From the NCBI RefSeq assembly GCF_014836555.1, contig NZ_JACSQQ010000003.1, positions 47,008-111,007 on the forward strand: DNA of 64,000 bases. The letters are read 5' to 3'. The notes beneath the pieces were generated by a model, which was given only the letters and a program-made list of their open reading frames with translations, ran no database searches and was not told where the DNA came from. This stretch comes from Oerskovia rustica (GTDB lineage Bacteria; Actinomycetota; Actinomycetes; Actinomycetales; Cellulomonadaceae). Shown here piece by piece: positions 26,901 to 34,085 of this stretch (the stretch's first letter is position 1; every line of letters starts with the position of its first letter). Both the position numbers and the translations under genes were made by a program.

Positions 26901-28397
26901 GGGGACCTGCCCCGCGGCGAGCCCGGTGAGCGCCTTGGCGACCGAGAACCCGCCGAGCTGCGCCGACGCGGTGTTGGTGAGCCGCACGGCGGTCTTCCCG
27001 GAGGCACCGACCGTGACGGTGTCCGACGGGGCGAACGACGGGGTGCCCCACTCGACCCCGGGGACGACGGGCAGCTCGGGCTCGGAGAGCGTCACGACGG
27101 TCCCGGCGGGCAGGCCCGCCGGACCGTCCACGACCGTGCCGTCGGCCTTCACCGTGAGGGTGCCCGTGACGGGCGTCCCGTTCGCGGTGTACGAGTACGC
27201 GACGGTGAACTCGGTGCCGGCCGGCACGAGGTCCGCGCCGTCACCGACCACGCTCTTGGCGACGGTGAACCCACCGGGCTCGACCGAGAGGCACGTGAAC
27301 GGGCCGGGCCCGGTCCAGGGGTAGCTGTGCATCTCGAGCCCGGTCGTGAGTCCGTCGATGCCGAAGCTCAGGTCGCCGCCGACGATCACGCGCCCGTTCG
27401 TGGCGGTCGAGATCGTGGCGTCCGCTGCGGGCGCGAGGATGGTCCCGAGGAACTGGTCGCCGCGCCCGATGCTCAGGCTAGGGGTCTCGACGAAGTTCCA
27501 GAGCGTGCGCGCGGCCCAGTTGCCGAACCCGGGGGTGTTGAAGTCGTTGATGAACCCCGTCCCGTTGCCGGACCAGTAGTTCGGCGCGATGTCGACAGGC
27601 TCCGTGCCGGTCACGTTGATCGCGATCGAGACCTTGTCGGGGATCCCGACGAAGTACATCTCCTTGGCGCCGTCGAGCAGCGTCGCGGGGATCGTGAACA
27701 CCTGCGGGTCGTCCGTCCCGGACCCCGTGAAGGTGAGCTGGTTGCCCGAGCGCGTCACGGCCGTCCCGCCCCACGAGGCGATCGTGGCCGAGGTGTCCTC
27801 GACGACCGTGCGGAAGTCGGCCCAGGGCGCGAGCGCGGCCGGAGCCCCGATCCCCTGCTGGACCGGCGCGCTGGACGCCGACCCGGTGGTGCTGAGCGAA
27901 CCGTCGATCGTCAGCGTGCCGCCGACGTTCACCCCGCCGCCGTTCGGCTGCGTCGAACCGACGGTGATGCCGGTCTCCGCCCCCACGGTCATGGAGCCGC
28001 CCACGTGCAGCATGGTCGACCCGTCGGGCGGCGCGATCTGCGACCCCGCCCCGACGGCGCCGATGCTGAAGTTGCCGGGGGCGTCGAACGTCGCGTCGCC
28101 CTCGACGACCAGGACGCCCTCCGACTCGGCGGCGCTGTGGAGCGCCGAGTAGTTCCCCCCGACCCAGACCGCCACGTTGCTGTCGGTGAAGATCGGGACG
28201 CCGGTCGACACGTTGGGCATCTCACCCGGCGCCGGGCACTGCGGGAGCTGCGCCTTGGCCGCGGCGGACGCAGGTGCCACGAGCGGACCCGCGCCCAGCG
28301 CGACCGCTCCCGTCAGGGCGAGGACCGCGGCGGTGGCGGCGGCGACGGCCCTGCCGAACGGGGAACCCGCTCGACGAGCCCGGTGGGGGGTGCTCAT
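23928..28397 (-). CDS. LAATG-anchored surface protein: choice-of-anchor A domain plus ten DUF5979 repeats
   Basis: A 1489-residue cell-surface protein. Order: Sec signal peptide (to about residue 46, APASAAA); a choice-of-anchor A-type domain at about 50-370 (DSNVAVWVGGNYS, VGGSMTVGAE, and WNFVETPSLSIGRGDQFLGTILAP, given in part); then ten repeats of about 107 residues of the DUF5979 type, each starting near GGFSxAKxVTG and ending VTLTNTA, with internal TEFTVxYSY and DGTVVDGPQNLPxGTVVTF; finally a sorting signal LAATG (1456-1460), a hydrophobic helix and RRRRA. LAxTG is the class E sortase signal of high-GC actinobacteria, so the protein should be attached covalently to the wall, but no sortase gene lies nearby. 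GAAGGAG precedes the ATG. Probably adhesive or stalk-forming; ligand unknown. Confidence 0.92.
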   Translation of the reverse strand: MSTPHRARRAGSPFGRAVAAATAAVLALTGAVALGAGPLVAPASAAAKAQLPQCPAPGEMPNVSTGVPIFTDSNVAVWVGGNYSALHSAAESEGVLVVEGDATFDAPGNFSIGAVGAGSQIAPPDGSTMLHVGGSMTVGAETGITVGSTQPNGGGVNVGGTLTIDGSLSTTGSASSAPVQQGIGAPAALAPWADFRTVVEDTSATIASWGGTAVTRSGNQLTFTGSGTDDPQVFTIPATLLDGAKEMYFVGIPDKVSIAINVTGTEPVDIAPNYWSGNGTGFINDFNTPGFGNWAARTLWNFVETPSLSIGRGDQFLGTILAPAADATISTATNGRVIVGGDLSFGIDGLTTGLEMHSYPWTGPGPFTCLSVEPGGFTVAKSVVGDGADLVPAGTEFTVAYSYTANGTPVTGTLTVKADGTVVDGPAGLPAGTVVTLSEPELPVVPGVEWGTPSFAPSDTVTVGASGKTAVRLTNTASAQLGGFSVAKALTGLAAGQVPANTEFTVAYTVTVDGTSTQGTVKVLADGTVVDGPQDLPVGAVVTFTEIDLPTVPGVVWGAPSFDPASVTVADGTNPLVTLTNSADAAVIPVGGFSVQKVVDNAPAGTVPADTAFTVAYSYELDGAPLSGTLTVRADGAVVDGPQNLPAGTVVTFGEVSLPDVDGVVWGAPVFSPESLVVGANENAKVTLTNTAEEARAGGFSMAKSVTGAAAGKVPAGTEFTVRYAYDLDGVPTSGTMSVTADGTVVDSPQNLREGTVVTFEEIALPAVDGVVWGTPVFSPESLVVGANEKAKVTLTNTALDAPAGGFSLAKAVTGLAADQVPDATEFTVRYSYDLGGVATTGDLTVSADGTVVDGPQNLPVGTVVTFDEIDLPSVDGVVWGAPVFSPASVTIADGENALVTVTNTANAVVVPLGGFSMAKSVTGEAAGRVPAGTEFTATYEYTVGSATLGGTLTLLADGTVVDGPQNLVAGTVVTFTELAPAHVVGVEWGAPVFSPASVTIGSGENTAVTLTNTADLAVGTFSITKAVTGAAADLVPDGTEFTVQYSYEQDGQTQTGTLAGLTDGTPVLFPGNLVEGTVVTLGEIALPDIDGVVWGTPVFSPDVVTIGADQTVEVTLTNTADAEPAGGFSMSKSVVGETAGQVPGDTEFNVAYSYDLGGSPASGTLVVRADGTVVDGPQNLPVGTVVTFDEIDLPSVDGVVWGAPEFSPASVTVADGENTAVSLTNTANAEPAGGFSLSKVVEGSGASVVPAGTEFTVAYSYELDGQAVAGTATVRADGTVVNGPQNLPVGTVVTFTEIDLPAVAGVVWGTPVFSPAQVTIADGENAAVTLTNTADVVAAQVGGFTITKEVTGTNASKVPADTQFTVAISGTVNGEHTEGTLTVRADGTVVEGPANLPAGTVVDLAEVDLPKVAGVRWGSPVFTVDGEKVTSVTIGAGQTVAVTLTNTANTADGGLAATGARVAGIAAVALLLVGGGGALLVGARRRRA
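24050..27275. repeat. ten tandem ~320-bp protein-coding repeats
   Basis: Repeat units start (in the minus-strand sense) near 27275, 26960, 26630, 26305, 25985, 25660, 25345, 25020, 24700 and 24375. They are similar but not identical at the DNA level, with long shared stretches around the GPQNLP and VVWG codons, so repeat-number change by recombination and assembly collapse are both possible. Confidence 0.85.
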
Positions 28398-28684
28398 GAC
28401 GCTCCTTCGGATGACCGGAACAGATGTCCAACTACCCAGAAGACCAGACCCCGACGGCGGTATGACGGGAGTTTCGGGTGCTCCCGATCACATCCCGCGA
28501 CACGGTCGCACTTCTGCGCACCGAAATGCGGGACAAGGTGGGGCGACCGTGGTAATTCGACCATCACCGCCCGGATGTGGTGTTCACCTCATCACGTCGC
28601 GGGTTCCCGAAGGGCAGGGTGAACGCGCCCCCACCTGGGCGCACCCGCTGTCCGCACGCTTCCTGGCTCGCCACGGACGACGAA
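28398..28684. other. intergenic region upstream of the surface-protein gene
   Basis: About 290 bp with lower coding signal. It must hold the promoter of the leftward surface-protein gene. The only structure noticed is GTTCACC (28582-28588) inverted against GGTGAAC near 28618, 29 bp apart. No riboswitch, RNA gene or clear promoter was recognised. Confidence 0.5.
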
Positions 28685-28715
28685 GGCCGCCCCGTCGTCG
28701 AACGACGGGGCGGCC
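28685..28715. terminator. strong terminator hairpin downstream of the pit operon
   Basis: A perfect 14-bp stem GGCCGCCCCGTCGT / ACGACGGGGCGGCC with a 3-nt loop, 25 bp beyond the stop of the leftward small membrane gene. The best hairpin in the window; probably ends the phosphate-transport transcript. Confidence 0.85.
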
Positions 28716-28739
28716 TCCTGTCGGGGGTCGTGCGGGAGG

Positions 28740-29018
28740 TCAGTGACCGCCGGACGCGAGGAACCAGATGCCCACCGCGCACGCGGCCAGCACCGTGCCG
28801 AAGCACACCACGGCGGCGGTGAGACGCAGGCCCGTGGGGCGCGCCGTCGTCGGGCCGGAGTCCGTGCCCGACGGCGCACCCTCCACCGCGAGCGCCGCAC
28901 CCTGCGACGGGGCGAGCAGGCGGACTCCCAGCGCGAACAGCGCGGGCAGGCCCGCACCGACGATCGCGCCGGCGACCACGACCTGGAGCAGGGCGTCGAA
29001 GTGGATGAACTCGCTCAT
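28740..29018 (-). CDS. small membrane protein co-encoded with Pit transporter
   Basis: A 92-residue protein with two hydrophobic helices (about 10-33 and 66-88) separated by a hydrophilic loop rich in Ser, Gly and Thr. Its ATG overlaps the pit stop by 4 nt (ATGA). Small membrane genes in this position are common next to actinobacterial pit genes, so an accessory or regulatory subunit of the phosphate transporter is plausible; no catalytic motif is seen. Confidence 0.75.
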   Translation of the reverse strand: MSEFIHFDALLQVVVAGAIVGAGLPALFALGVRLLAPSQGAALAVEGAPSGTDSGPTTARPTGLRLTAAVVCFGTVLAACAVGIWFLASGGH

Positions 29019-30298
29019 GCGTGGACTCCCTCACGGGCGGTGGCGGTCGGAGCAACGGCGTTCGGGGCGGCGGCGTTCGCGGCCGTGGTCGCGGCGATCG
29101 TGGCCTCGGCCTCGGCCGTGACCTCGACGGCGACGGCCGTGAAGGACTCGGCGGCGTCGACCACAGCGGTCTCGCCCTCGCCGTCCCACTCGTCGTTGAC
29201 GTTCGACGCGTCGACCGGCTTGCGGCGCGAAGCGACCCAGATCGCGGTCGAGACGCCGATGAGGATCGTGAAGACCGCGACGGTCCCGCCGACGCCACCG
29301 ATGACGTCCTGCAGCCAGAAGCACAGCGCACCGACGATGCCGGCGGCCGGCAGCGTCAGGCCCCACGCGGCGAGCATCTTGCCCGCGACGCCCCAGCGGA
29401 CCTTCGCACCCGGCATGCCGACGCCCGAGCCGAGGATCGAACCGGTCGCGACGTGCGTCGTCGACAGCGAGAAGCCGAAGTGGCTCGAGAGGAGGATGAC
29501 CGCGGCCGAGGAGGTCTCGGCGGCCATGCCCTGGCGCGAGTCGATCTCGACGAGGCCCTTGCCGAGCGTGCGGATGACGCGCCAGCCGCCCAGGTACGTG
29601 CCCAGCGCCATGAAGAACGCGCACGACAGGACGACCCAGAACGGGACTCCCGAGTCGGACGGGACGGCGCCGCCCGCGATGAGCGCGAGCAGGATGATGC
29701 CCATCGACTTCTGCGCGTCGTTGGTGCCGTGCGCGAGCGAGACGAGCGAGGCGGAGCCGATCTGGCCCCAGCGGAACCCGCGGCTCGTCGTGTCCTGCGG
29801 CAGGTCCTTGGTGATGCGAGCGACCAGGAAGGTGCCGAGCGCGGCGACCCCGATCGCGATCACGGGAGCGAGCAGGGCGGGGATCATCACCTTGGACAGG
29901 ACACCGGTCCACAGGACCCCGCTCGTCCCGACCGCAGCCAGGACCGAACCCACGACGCCGCCGATGAGGGCGTGCGACGAGCTCGACGGGATACCCAGCA
30001 ACCAGGTCAGCAGGTTCCAGGTGATGCCACCCACCAGGCCGGCGAGCACCACCTCGAGGGTGATGACGTTCGCGTCCACGATCCCCTTGGCGATGGTCGC
30101 CGCCACGGCCAGGGACAGGAACGCCCCGACCAGGTTGAGGACTGCAGACAGCGCGACGGCGGTCTTGGGCTTGAGGGCACGTGTAGCGATGGACGTGGCC
30201 ATCGCGTTGCCGGTGTCGTGGAAGCCGTTCGTGAAGTCGAAGGCCAGGGCCGTCACCACCACGAGCGCGAGCAGGATCGTCTCGGTCACGTACTCCAT
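29015..30298 (-). CDS. pit: Pit-family inorganic phosphate transporter
   Basis: A 427-residue PiT permease that imports phosphate (as a metal-phosphate complex) driven by the proton gradient. The two family signatures are visible: FDFTNGFHDTGNAMATSIAT near residue 20 and SLAHGTNDAQKSMGIILLAL in the second half, each with the GxxDxxNA/GTNDAQ pattern, in about ten membrane helices. After the last helix comes a 70-residue alanine/threonine-rich acidic tail. Upstream, three 11-bp repeats matching a PHO box (30352-30384) suggest control by a PhoP-type response regulator. The small membrane gene downstream is coupled. Confidence 0.93.
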   Translation of the reverse strand: MEYVTETILLALVVVTALAFDFTNGFHDTGNAMATSIATRALKPKTAVALSAVLNLVGAFLSLAVAATIAKGIVDANVITLEVVLAGLVGGITWNLLTWLLGIPSSSSHALIGGVVGSVLAAVGTSGVLWTGVLSKVMIPALLAPVIAIGVAALGTFLVARITKDLPQDTTSRGFRWGQIGSASLVSLAHGTNDAQKSMGIILLALIAGGAVPSDSGVPFWVVLSCAFFMALGTYLGGWRVIRTLGKGLVEIDSRQGMAAETSSAAVILLSSHFGFSLSTTHVATGSILGSGVGMPGAKVRWGVAGKMLAAWGLTLPAAGIVGALCFWLQDVIGGVGGTVAVFTILIGVSTAIWVASRRKPVDASNVNDEWDGEGETAVVDAAESFTAVAVEVTAEAEATIAATTAANAAAPNAVAPTATAREGVHA

Positions 30299-30351
30299 GG
30301 TGGACGCTGGATGACAGCGGTCTGAACCAAGTCGGCGAGTCTTCGACGACT

Positions 30352-30384
30352 GTTCACCTGGAGTTCATCTGGCGTTCGAAGCCC
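30352..30384. promoter_or_regulatory. PHO box (three 11-bp direct repeats)
   Basis: GTTCACCTGGA, GTTCATCTGGC and GTTCGAAGCCC follow each other with exact 11-bp spacing, 54-86 bp upstream of the pit start; a fourth, weaker unit CTTCGAAAGTG continues at 30385. Streptomyces-type PhoP sites are direct repeats of 11 bp beginning GTTCA. Two units fit well, the third partly. Confidence 0.75.
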
Positions 30385-30493
30385 CTTCGAAAGTGCTCTG
30401 TGGGCGCCGTCTGACGGGCGGAAACGGCTCGACATCCGGACGGTCCTGGCCCGGCGACCACCCGTGAGGACCGCCGGCGCCGAACCCGAGCGC

Positions 30494-30970
30494 TCACCCC
30501 TTGCGTCCCTCCAGCACCGCGAGGTAGTGCGGGTTCTCCATGACGCCGAGCACGTTCCCGAACGGGTCCACGACGGCCGCGGTCACGAACCCGCCGTCTC
30601 CCTGCGGCGTGACCGGCTGGTACTCGGTGCCGCCGAGCGCGAGCAGCCGCGCGTAGGTGGCGCGGACGTCGTCGACGTGCCAGTAGACGACCGCTCCGCC
30701 GGGCGCCGTCGCGGCCCCTGCGGGCGCGTACGAGCGGTCGATGATCCCGAGCTCGTGCTGGTAGTCGCCCACCCGGAACTCGACGTACGCGGCGGGGGCC
30801 GGCGCTGGCGGCATGACGTAGTACGGGTCGACGCCGAACACCTCGGTGTACCAGGCGACCGCGGCCGGGACGTCGTCGGACCAGAAGCTCACGGTCGTCA
30901 GGCCGCGCGGGGTCGTGGCGGCGGTGCGGGCGGTGGTGGTGCTCGGGGTCGTGCCGGTCGTGTCGCTCAT
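30494..30970 (-). CDS. VOC (glyoxalase/bleomycin-resistance) superfamily protein
   Basis: A 158-residue VOC-fold protein with two beta-alpha-beta-beta-beta modules: TVSFWSDDVPAAVAWYTEVFGV (in part, residues about 26-47) and VVYWHVDDVRATYARLLALGG, ending DPFGNVLGVMENPHY. It has the usual actinobacterial GNxxG ending. The metal-ligand positions are not clear enough to propose lyase or dioxygenase activity. The start at 30970 omits 27 upstream residues with no family similarity but leaves a Thr-rich N-terminus of about 22 residues. Single gene, leftward, 108 nt before the Nudix gene's stop. Confidence 0.85.
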   Translation of the reverse strand: MSDTTGTTPSTTTARTAATTPRGLTTVSFWSDDVPAAVAWYTEVFGVDPYYVMPPAPAPAAYVEFRVGDYQHELGIIDRSYAPAGAATAPGGAVVYWHVDDVRATYARLLALGGTEYQPVTPQGDGGFVTAAVVDPFGNVLGVMENPHYLAVLEGRKG

Positions 30971-31078
30971 CGTCGGGCTCCTCGTGCCGTGCGCTCCAGC
31001 AGCGGTTCGTGCTGTCGTCTCCCACGCTAGCGACGGTGCGCCACGGCGCATCCGGCGAGCACCCCGGGAAGGGCAGGA

Positions 31079-31852
31079 TCAGCCCGCGGGCCGCATGAGG
31101 GGCGGGTTCAGCACGGCGGGCACGGAGGCGGGCGCCTCGTCCTGCCCGACGACGTCGCGCGGCCCGGCGGAGCGCTCCGCCTCGGGCGCGAGCCGGTAGA
31201 GCGCGGCGGGCCGGCCCGTCCCGCCCGAGGTCGACTCCCCCGTCTCGACGAGGAACCCCGGGGTGCCGACGGCCTTGCGGTGGAAGTTGCGGGGATCGAG
31301 CCGGGTGCCCCAGACGGCCTCGTAGACCGCTCGGAGCTGCGCGATCGTGAACTCGGGGCCGCAGAAGGCGGTCGCGAGCGTCGAGTACTCGAGCTTCGCG
31401 CGGGCACGCTCGACGCCGTCGCGCAGGATGCGGTGGTGGTCGAACGCGAGCCCTTCCGGGTCCGCGAGCGCCTCCTCGACCGGGTACCAGTCGACCTGTG
31501 CGGCGTCGCTGCCCGCGGTCGGCAGGCCGTACGTGGGTGCGAGCAGGAGGTGCGCGACGGTCAGCACGGGGCCGCGCGGGTCGCGGCCGAGCGGCCCGTA
31601 GGTGCGGAGCTGTTCGAGGTGGCCGGGGACCGCGACGCCCGTCTCCTCGGCGAGCTCGCGGGCGGCGGCCTGCGGCAGGGACTCGTCGGGCAGGACGAAC
31701 CCGCCCGGCAGGGCGAGGCGGTCCCGGAAGGGGTCGAGGAGCCGCGTCACGAGCAGGACCTGGAGCGTGCCGTCGCGGACCGTCAGCGCGACGACGTCGA
31801 CCGTGACGGGGATCCGGGCGGCGGACGGCGGGGTCTCCGGGTGCTCGCTCAT
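31079..31852 (-). CDS. Nudix domain-HTH protein, NrtR-like regulator
   Basis: A 257-residue protein with an N-terminal Nudix domain and a C-terminal winged helix, the layout of NrtR regulators of NAD metabolism. The Nudix box is intact: G51-x5-E57-x7-R65-E66-L67-x-E69-E70-x-G72, so hydrolysis of ADP-ribose-like compounds is possible. The wHTH region (about 145-225) includes FTIAQLRAVYEAVWG and DPRNFHRKAVG, motifs typical of the NrtR DNA-binding part. An extra 30-residue tail follows. Divergent from the SPFH and NAD-kinase-like genes, with two operator-like sites in the 96-bp gap. Inference: an ADP-ribose-sensing repressor of its neighbours and itself. Confidence 0.9.
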   Translation of the reverse strand: MSEHPETPPSAARIPVTVDVVALTVRDGTLQVLLVTRLLDPFRDRLALPGGFVLPDESLPQAAARELAEETGVAVPGHLEQLRTYGPLGRDPRGPVLTVAHLLLAPTYGLPTAGSDAAQVDWYPVEEALADPEGLAFDHHRILRDGVERARAKLEYSTLATAFCGPEFTIAQLRAVYEAVWGTRLDPRNFHRKAVGTPGFLVETGESTSGGTGRPAALYRLAPEAERSAGPRDVVGQDEAPASVPAVLNPPLMRPAG

Positions 31853-31869
31853 GCCTCCACCCTACCTTC

Positions 31870-31890
31870 TTATCGTCAAGTTGACGCTAA
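31870..31890. promoter_or_regulatory. NrtR-type operator 1
   Basis: A 21-bp palindrome with half sites TTATCGTCAA and TTGACGCTAA around a central G (one mismatch per arm). It lies 18-38 bp upstream of the Nudix-HTH start. NrtR operators in other bacteria are 21-bp palindromes of similar AT-flanked form. Confidence 0.8.
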
Positions 31891-31903
31891 CGACGATCCT
31901 GGC

Positions 31904-31924
31904 TTATCGTCAAAGTGACACAAA
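31904..31924. promoter_or_regulatory. NrtR-type operator 2
   Basis: A second, weaker copy: TTATCGTCAA then AGTGACACAAA, identical to the first site over the left ten bases, 34 bp away and 25-45 bp upstream of the SPFH start. The pair suggests control of both divergent transcripts by one regulator. Confidence 0.7.
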
Positions 31925-31948
31925 CAACGACGACGGACGGAGCCTCCC

Positions 31949-32995
31949 ATGGCCACCATCAAGCGCTACCCCTGGCTGCGACACTTCCTCGGCAGCCCCA
32001 CGGGCGCCGTGATCCACCTCAAGACGGGGCGCGTCGCGCACCGCGGGATCGGCCAGGCCTTCTGGTTCCGTCCCGGGACCTCGGTCCTCAGCGAGGTCCC
32101 CGTCGACGACCAGGAGCTGCCCGTCCTCTTCCACGCCACGACGCGCGACCACCAGGACGTCACGGTCCAGGTCAACGTGACGTACCGGTTCGCGGACCCG
32201 GCCGTCGTCTCGCAGCGGCTCGACTTCGGGATCGACCCCGACACCGGCGCCGCGACGACCACGGGCCGCGACCAGGTCGCGACGATCATCGGCCAGCTCG
32301 CGCAGAGCCACGCGATCGACCACCTCGCGGCCGTCCCTCTGACGACCGCGCTCGAGCAGGGCGTGAGCCAGGTCCGGGCCCAGCTCGTGGAGGCACTGGG
32401 CTCGGACGCCCGGCTGGCCTCGACCGGCATCGAGGTCCTCGGGGTCCACGTGCTCGCGGTCCGCCCCGACGGCGACGTCGAGCGCGCCCTCCAGACACCG
32501 TTGCGCGAGCACGTCCAGGCCGAGGCCGACCGCTCGACGTACGAGCGGCGGGCGCTGGCCGTCGAGCGCGAGCGCACCATCTCGGAGAACGAGCTCGCGA
32601 GCCAGATCGAGCTCGCCACGCGGCGGGAGAGGCTCGTCGCGCAGGAGGGCGCCAACCTCCGGCGCGAGGCCGAGGAGACCGCCGCCGCGGCGCTCGTCGA
32701 GGCCCGGGCCGCGGCCGAGCGTCGGGACCTCACGTCGGCCGCTCAGGCCGAGGAGATCCGCCGGCTCGGCGAGGCGAACAACGCCAAGTTCCGGACCGTC
32801 ATGGACGTCTACGAGGGCATGGACCGGTCGACCATCCTGGCCGTGGCGATGCGCGACCTCGCCGGGGCGCTGCCCAAGATCGGCAGCCTGACCATCACGC
32901 CCGACCTCCTCAGCGGGGCGCTCGCCGCGTTCACCGGTGCGGGGGCCGGGGGCGGCTCGGCCACCGGCGGCGCCACCGCCGGCCGGGGAGCGTGA
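31949..32995 (+). CDS. SPFH/band-7 domain protein
   Basis: A 348-residue SPFH-domain protein (stomatin/prohibitin/flotillin superfamily). The SPFH core runs from about 20 to 175 (HLKTGRVAHRGIGQAFWFRPG, in part; VTVQVNVTYRFADPA; LASTGIEVLGVHVLAVRPDGDVERAL, in part), followed by a long charged coiled coil at about 185-275 (EADRSTYERRALAVERERT) and a glycine-rich tail. Unusually there is no N-terminal membrane helix, so membrane association, if any, must be by a hairpin or a partner. First gene of a two-gene rightward operon with the NAD-kinase-like gene and under the shared operators. Possible role: scaffold for the NAD-linked proteins (inference). Confidence 0.9.
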   Translation: MATIKRYPWLRHFLGSPTGAVIHLKTGRVAHRGIGQAFWFRPGTSVLSEVPVDDQELPVLFHATTRDHQDVTVQVNVTYRFADPAVVSQRLDFGIDPDTGAATTTGRDQVATIIGQLAQSHAIDHLAAVPLTTALEQGVSQVRAQLVEALGSDARLASTGIEVLGVHVLAVRPDGDVERALQTPLREHVQAEADRSTYERRALAVERERTISENELASQIELATRRERLVAQEGANLRREAEETAAAALVEARAAAERRDLTSAAQAEEIRRLGEANNAKFRTVMDVYEGMDRSTILAVAMRDLAGALPKIGSLTITPDLLSGALAAFTGAGAGGGSATGGATAGRGA

Positions 32996-32996
32996 C

Positions 32997-34037
32997 GTGC
33001 CCCTCCAGCGGCGCGTGGTCGTCGTGCACCGGCGGACCGAGCTCGACGAGCTCCTCGACCGGCACGCGACCCGCGGTCAGGCCGAGTTCTTCCTCCGCAC
33101 GCGCGGCCGCACGCTCGCCACGGTCCAGGAGCGGCACGACGCGGTGACCGAGGCCCGCGCCCGGGTCGTCGCCGCGATCCCCGAGGGCTGGCGGCGGGCC
33201 GACGTCGAGCGCGCCGACCTCGGCCGGTTCCTCGTGGCCCCCGAGGACGTCGTGGTCGTGGTCGGGCAGGACGGGCTCGTCGCGAACGTCGCCAAGTACC
33301 TCACGGACCAGCCGGTGCTGGGCGTCGACCCCGAGCCGGGGACCAACGCGGGCGCGCTCGTCCGGCTCGACGTCACCACGGCCGTCCGTCTCCTGACCCG
33401 CGCGGGGAAGGCCGCGAGCACCCCCGGCAGTGCCGGTCCTACCCGCCCCAGGCCCGACGGCGCCGCGCACCTCGGCAGCCTCGGCTGGCGGACCGAGGAC
33501 CTCACGACGGTCGTGGCCCACCTCGACGACGGGCAGCACCTGGCCGCGCTCAACGAGGTCTTCGTGGGGCACCCGTCGCACCAGTCGGCGCGGTACCGGA
33601 TCGCCGCGGACGGGCCCGGAGGCGGGCGAGGAGCGCGCGGGGGCAGCGGCGAGCGGGGCGCGGCCGGTGGTCGCGGCGGGGAACGCGGGTCCGTCCGGGT
33701 CGAGCGGCAGTCGTCGTCGGGCGTGATCGTCGCGACCGGCGCCGGCGCGACGGGCTGGTGCGCATCGATCGCGCGCGAGCGCGGCGGGCGACGCCTCCCC
33801 AGCCCCACGGACCCGCTGCTCGCCTGGTTCGTGCGCGAGGCGTGGCCGTCGCCCGCGACCGGCGCGGACCTGACCGAAGGGCTGCTCGACGCGGGCGGCG
33901 AGCTCCGGCTCACGGTCGAGTCGGACCAGCTCGTGGTCTTCGGCGACGGCGTCGAGTCGGACCGGCTCGTCGCGACCTGGGGCCAGGAGATCACGGTGCG
34001 GGTCGGGGCGAACCGGCTGCGGCTGGTCGTCGGCTGA
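32997..34037 (+). CDS. degenerate NAD-kinase-like protein
   Basis: A 346-residue protein that resembles ATP-NAD kinases over its length. Residues 84-96 (DVVVVVGQDGLVA) align with the GGDGT motif but read GQDGL; VLGVDPEPGTNAGAL matches the following substrate loop; LNEVFVGHPSHQSARYRI matches the NE motif; SSGVIVATGAGATGWCASI matches the DG...TPTGSTAY segment. The aspartate of the motif is kept, two other positions are not, so activity or substrate may have changed. A low-complexity Gly/Arg/Ala insert lies at about 208-232. GTG at 32997 begins 1 nt after the SPFH stop, so the genes are one unit. With the NrtR-like regulator this makes an NAD-linked locus. Family assignment is from motifs only. 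Confidence 0.75.
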   Translation: MPLQRRVVVVHRRTELDELLDRHATRGQAEFFLRTRGRTLATVQERHDAVTEARARVVAAIPEGWRRADVERADLGRFLVAPEDVVVVVGQDGLVANVAKYLTDQPVLGVDPEPGTNAGALVRLDVTTAVRLLTRAGKAASTPGSAGPTRPRPDGAAHLGSLGWRTEDLTTVVAHLDDGQHLAALNEVFVGHPSHQSARYRIAADGPGGGRGARGGSGERGAAGGRGGERGSVRVERQSSSGVIVATGAGATGWCASIARERGGRRLPSPTDPLLAWFVREAWPSPATGADLTEGLLDAGGELRLTVESDQLVVFGDGVESDRLVATWGQEITVRVGANRLRLVVG

Positions 34038-34085
34038 CCTGGTCGTCACCGAGCAGGACCGCCACGGGTCCGTCATGGTGGAGCG

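Noticed and set aside
24050-27275. CRISPR or satellite-like DNA repeats
   Set aside because: The 320-bp periodicity is in frame and encodes complete DUF5979-type protein domains; units are diverged, with no short direct repeats and spacers.
25449-28622. A 1057-codon open frame on the plus strand opposite the repeat-rich surface protein
   Set aside because: It is Asp/Arg/His/Gly-rich with no domain, mirrors the repeats of the real gene and is explained by high GC removing stop codons from the opposite strand.
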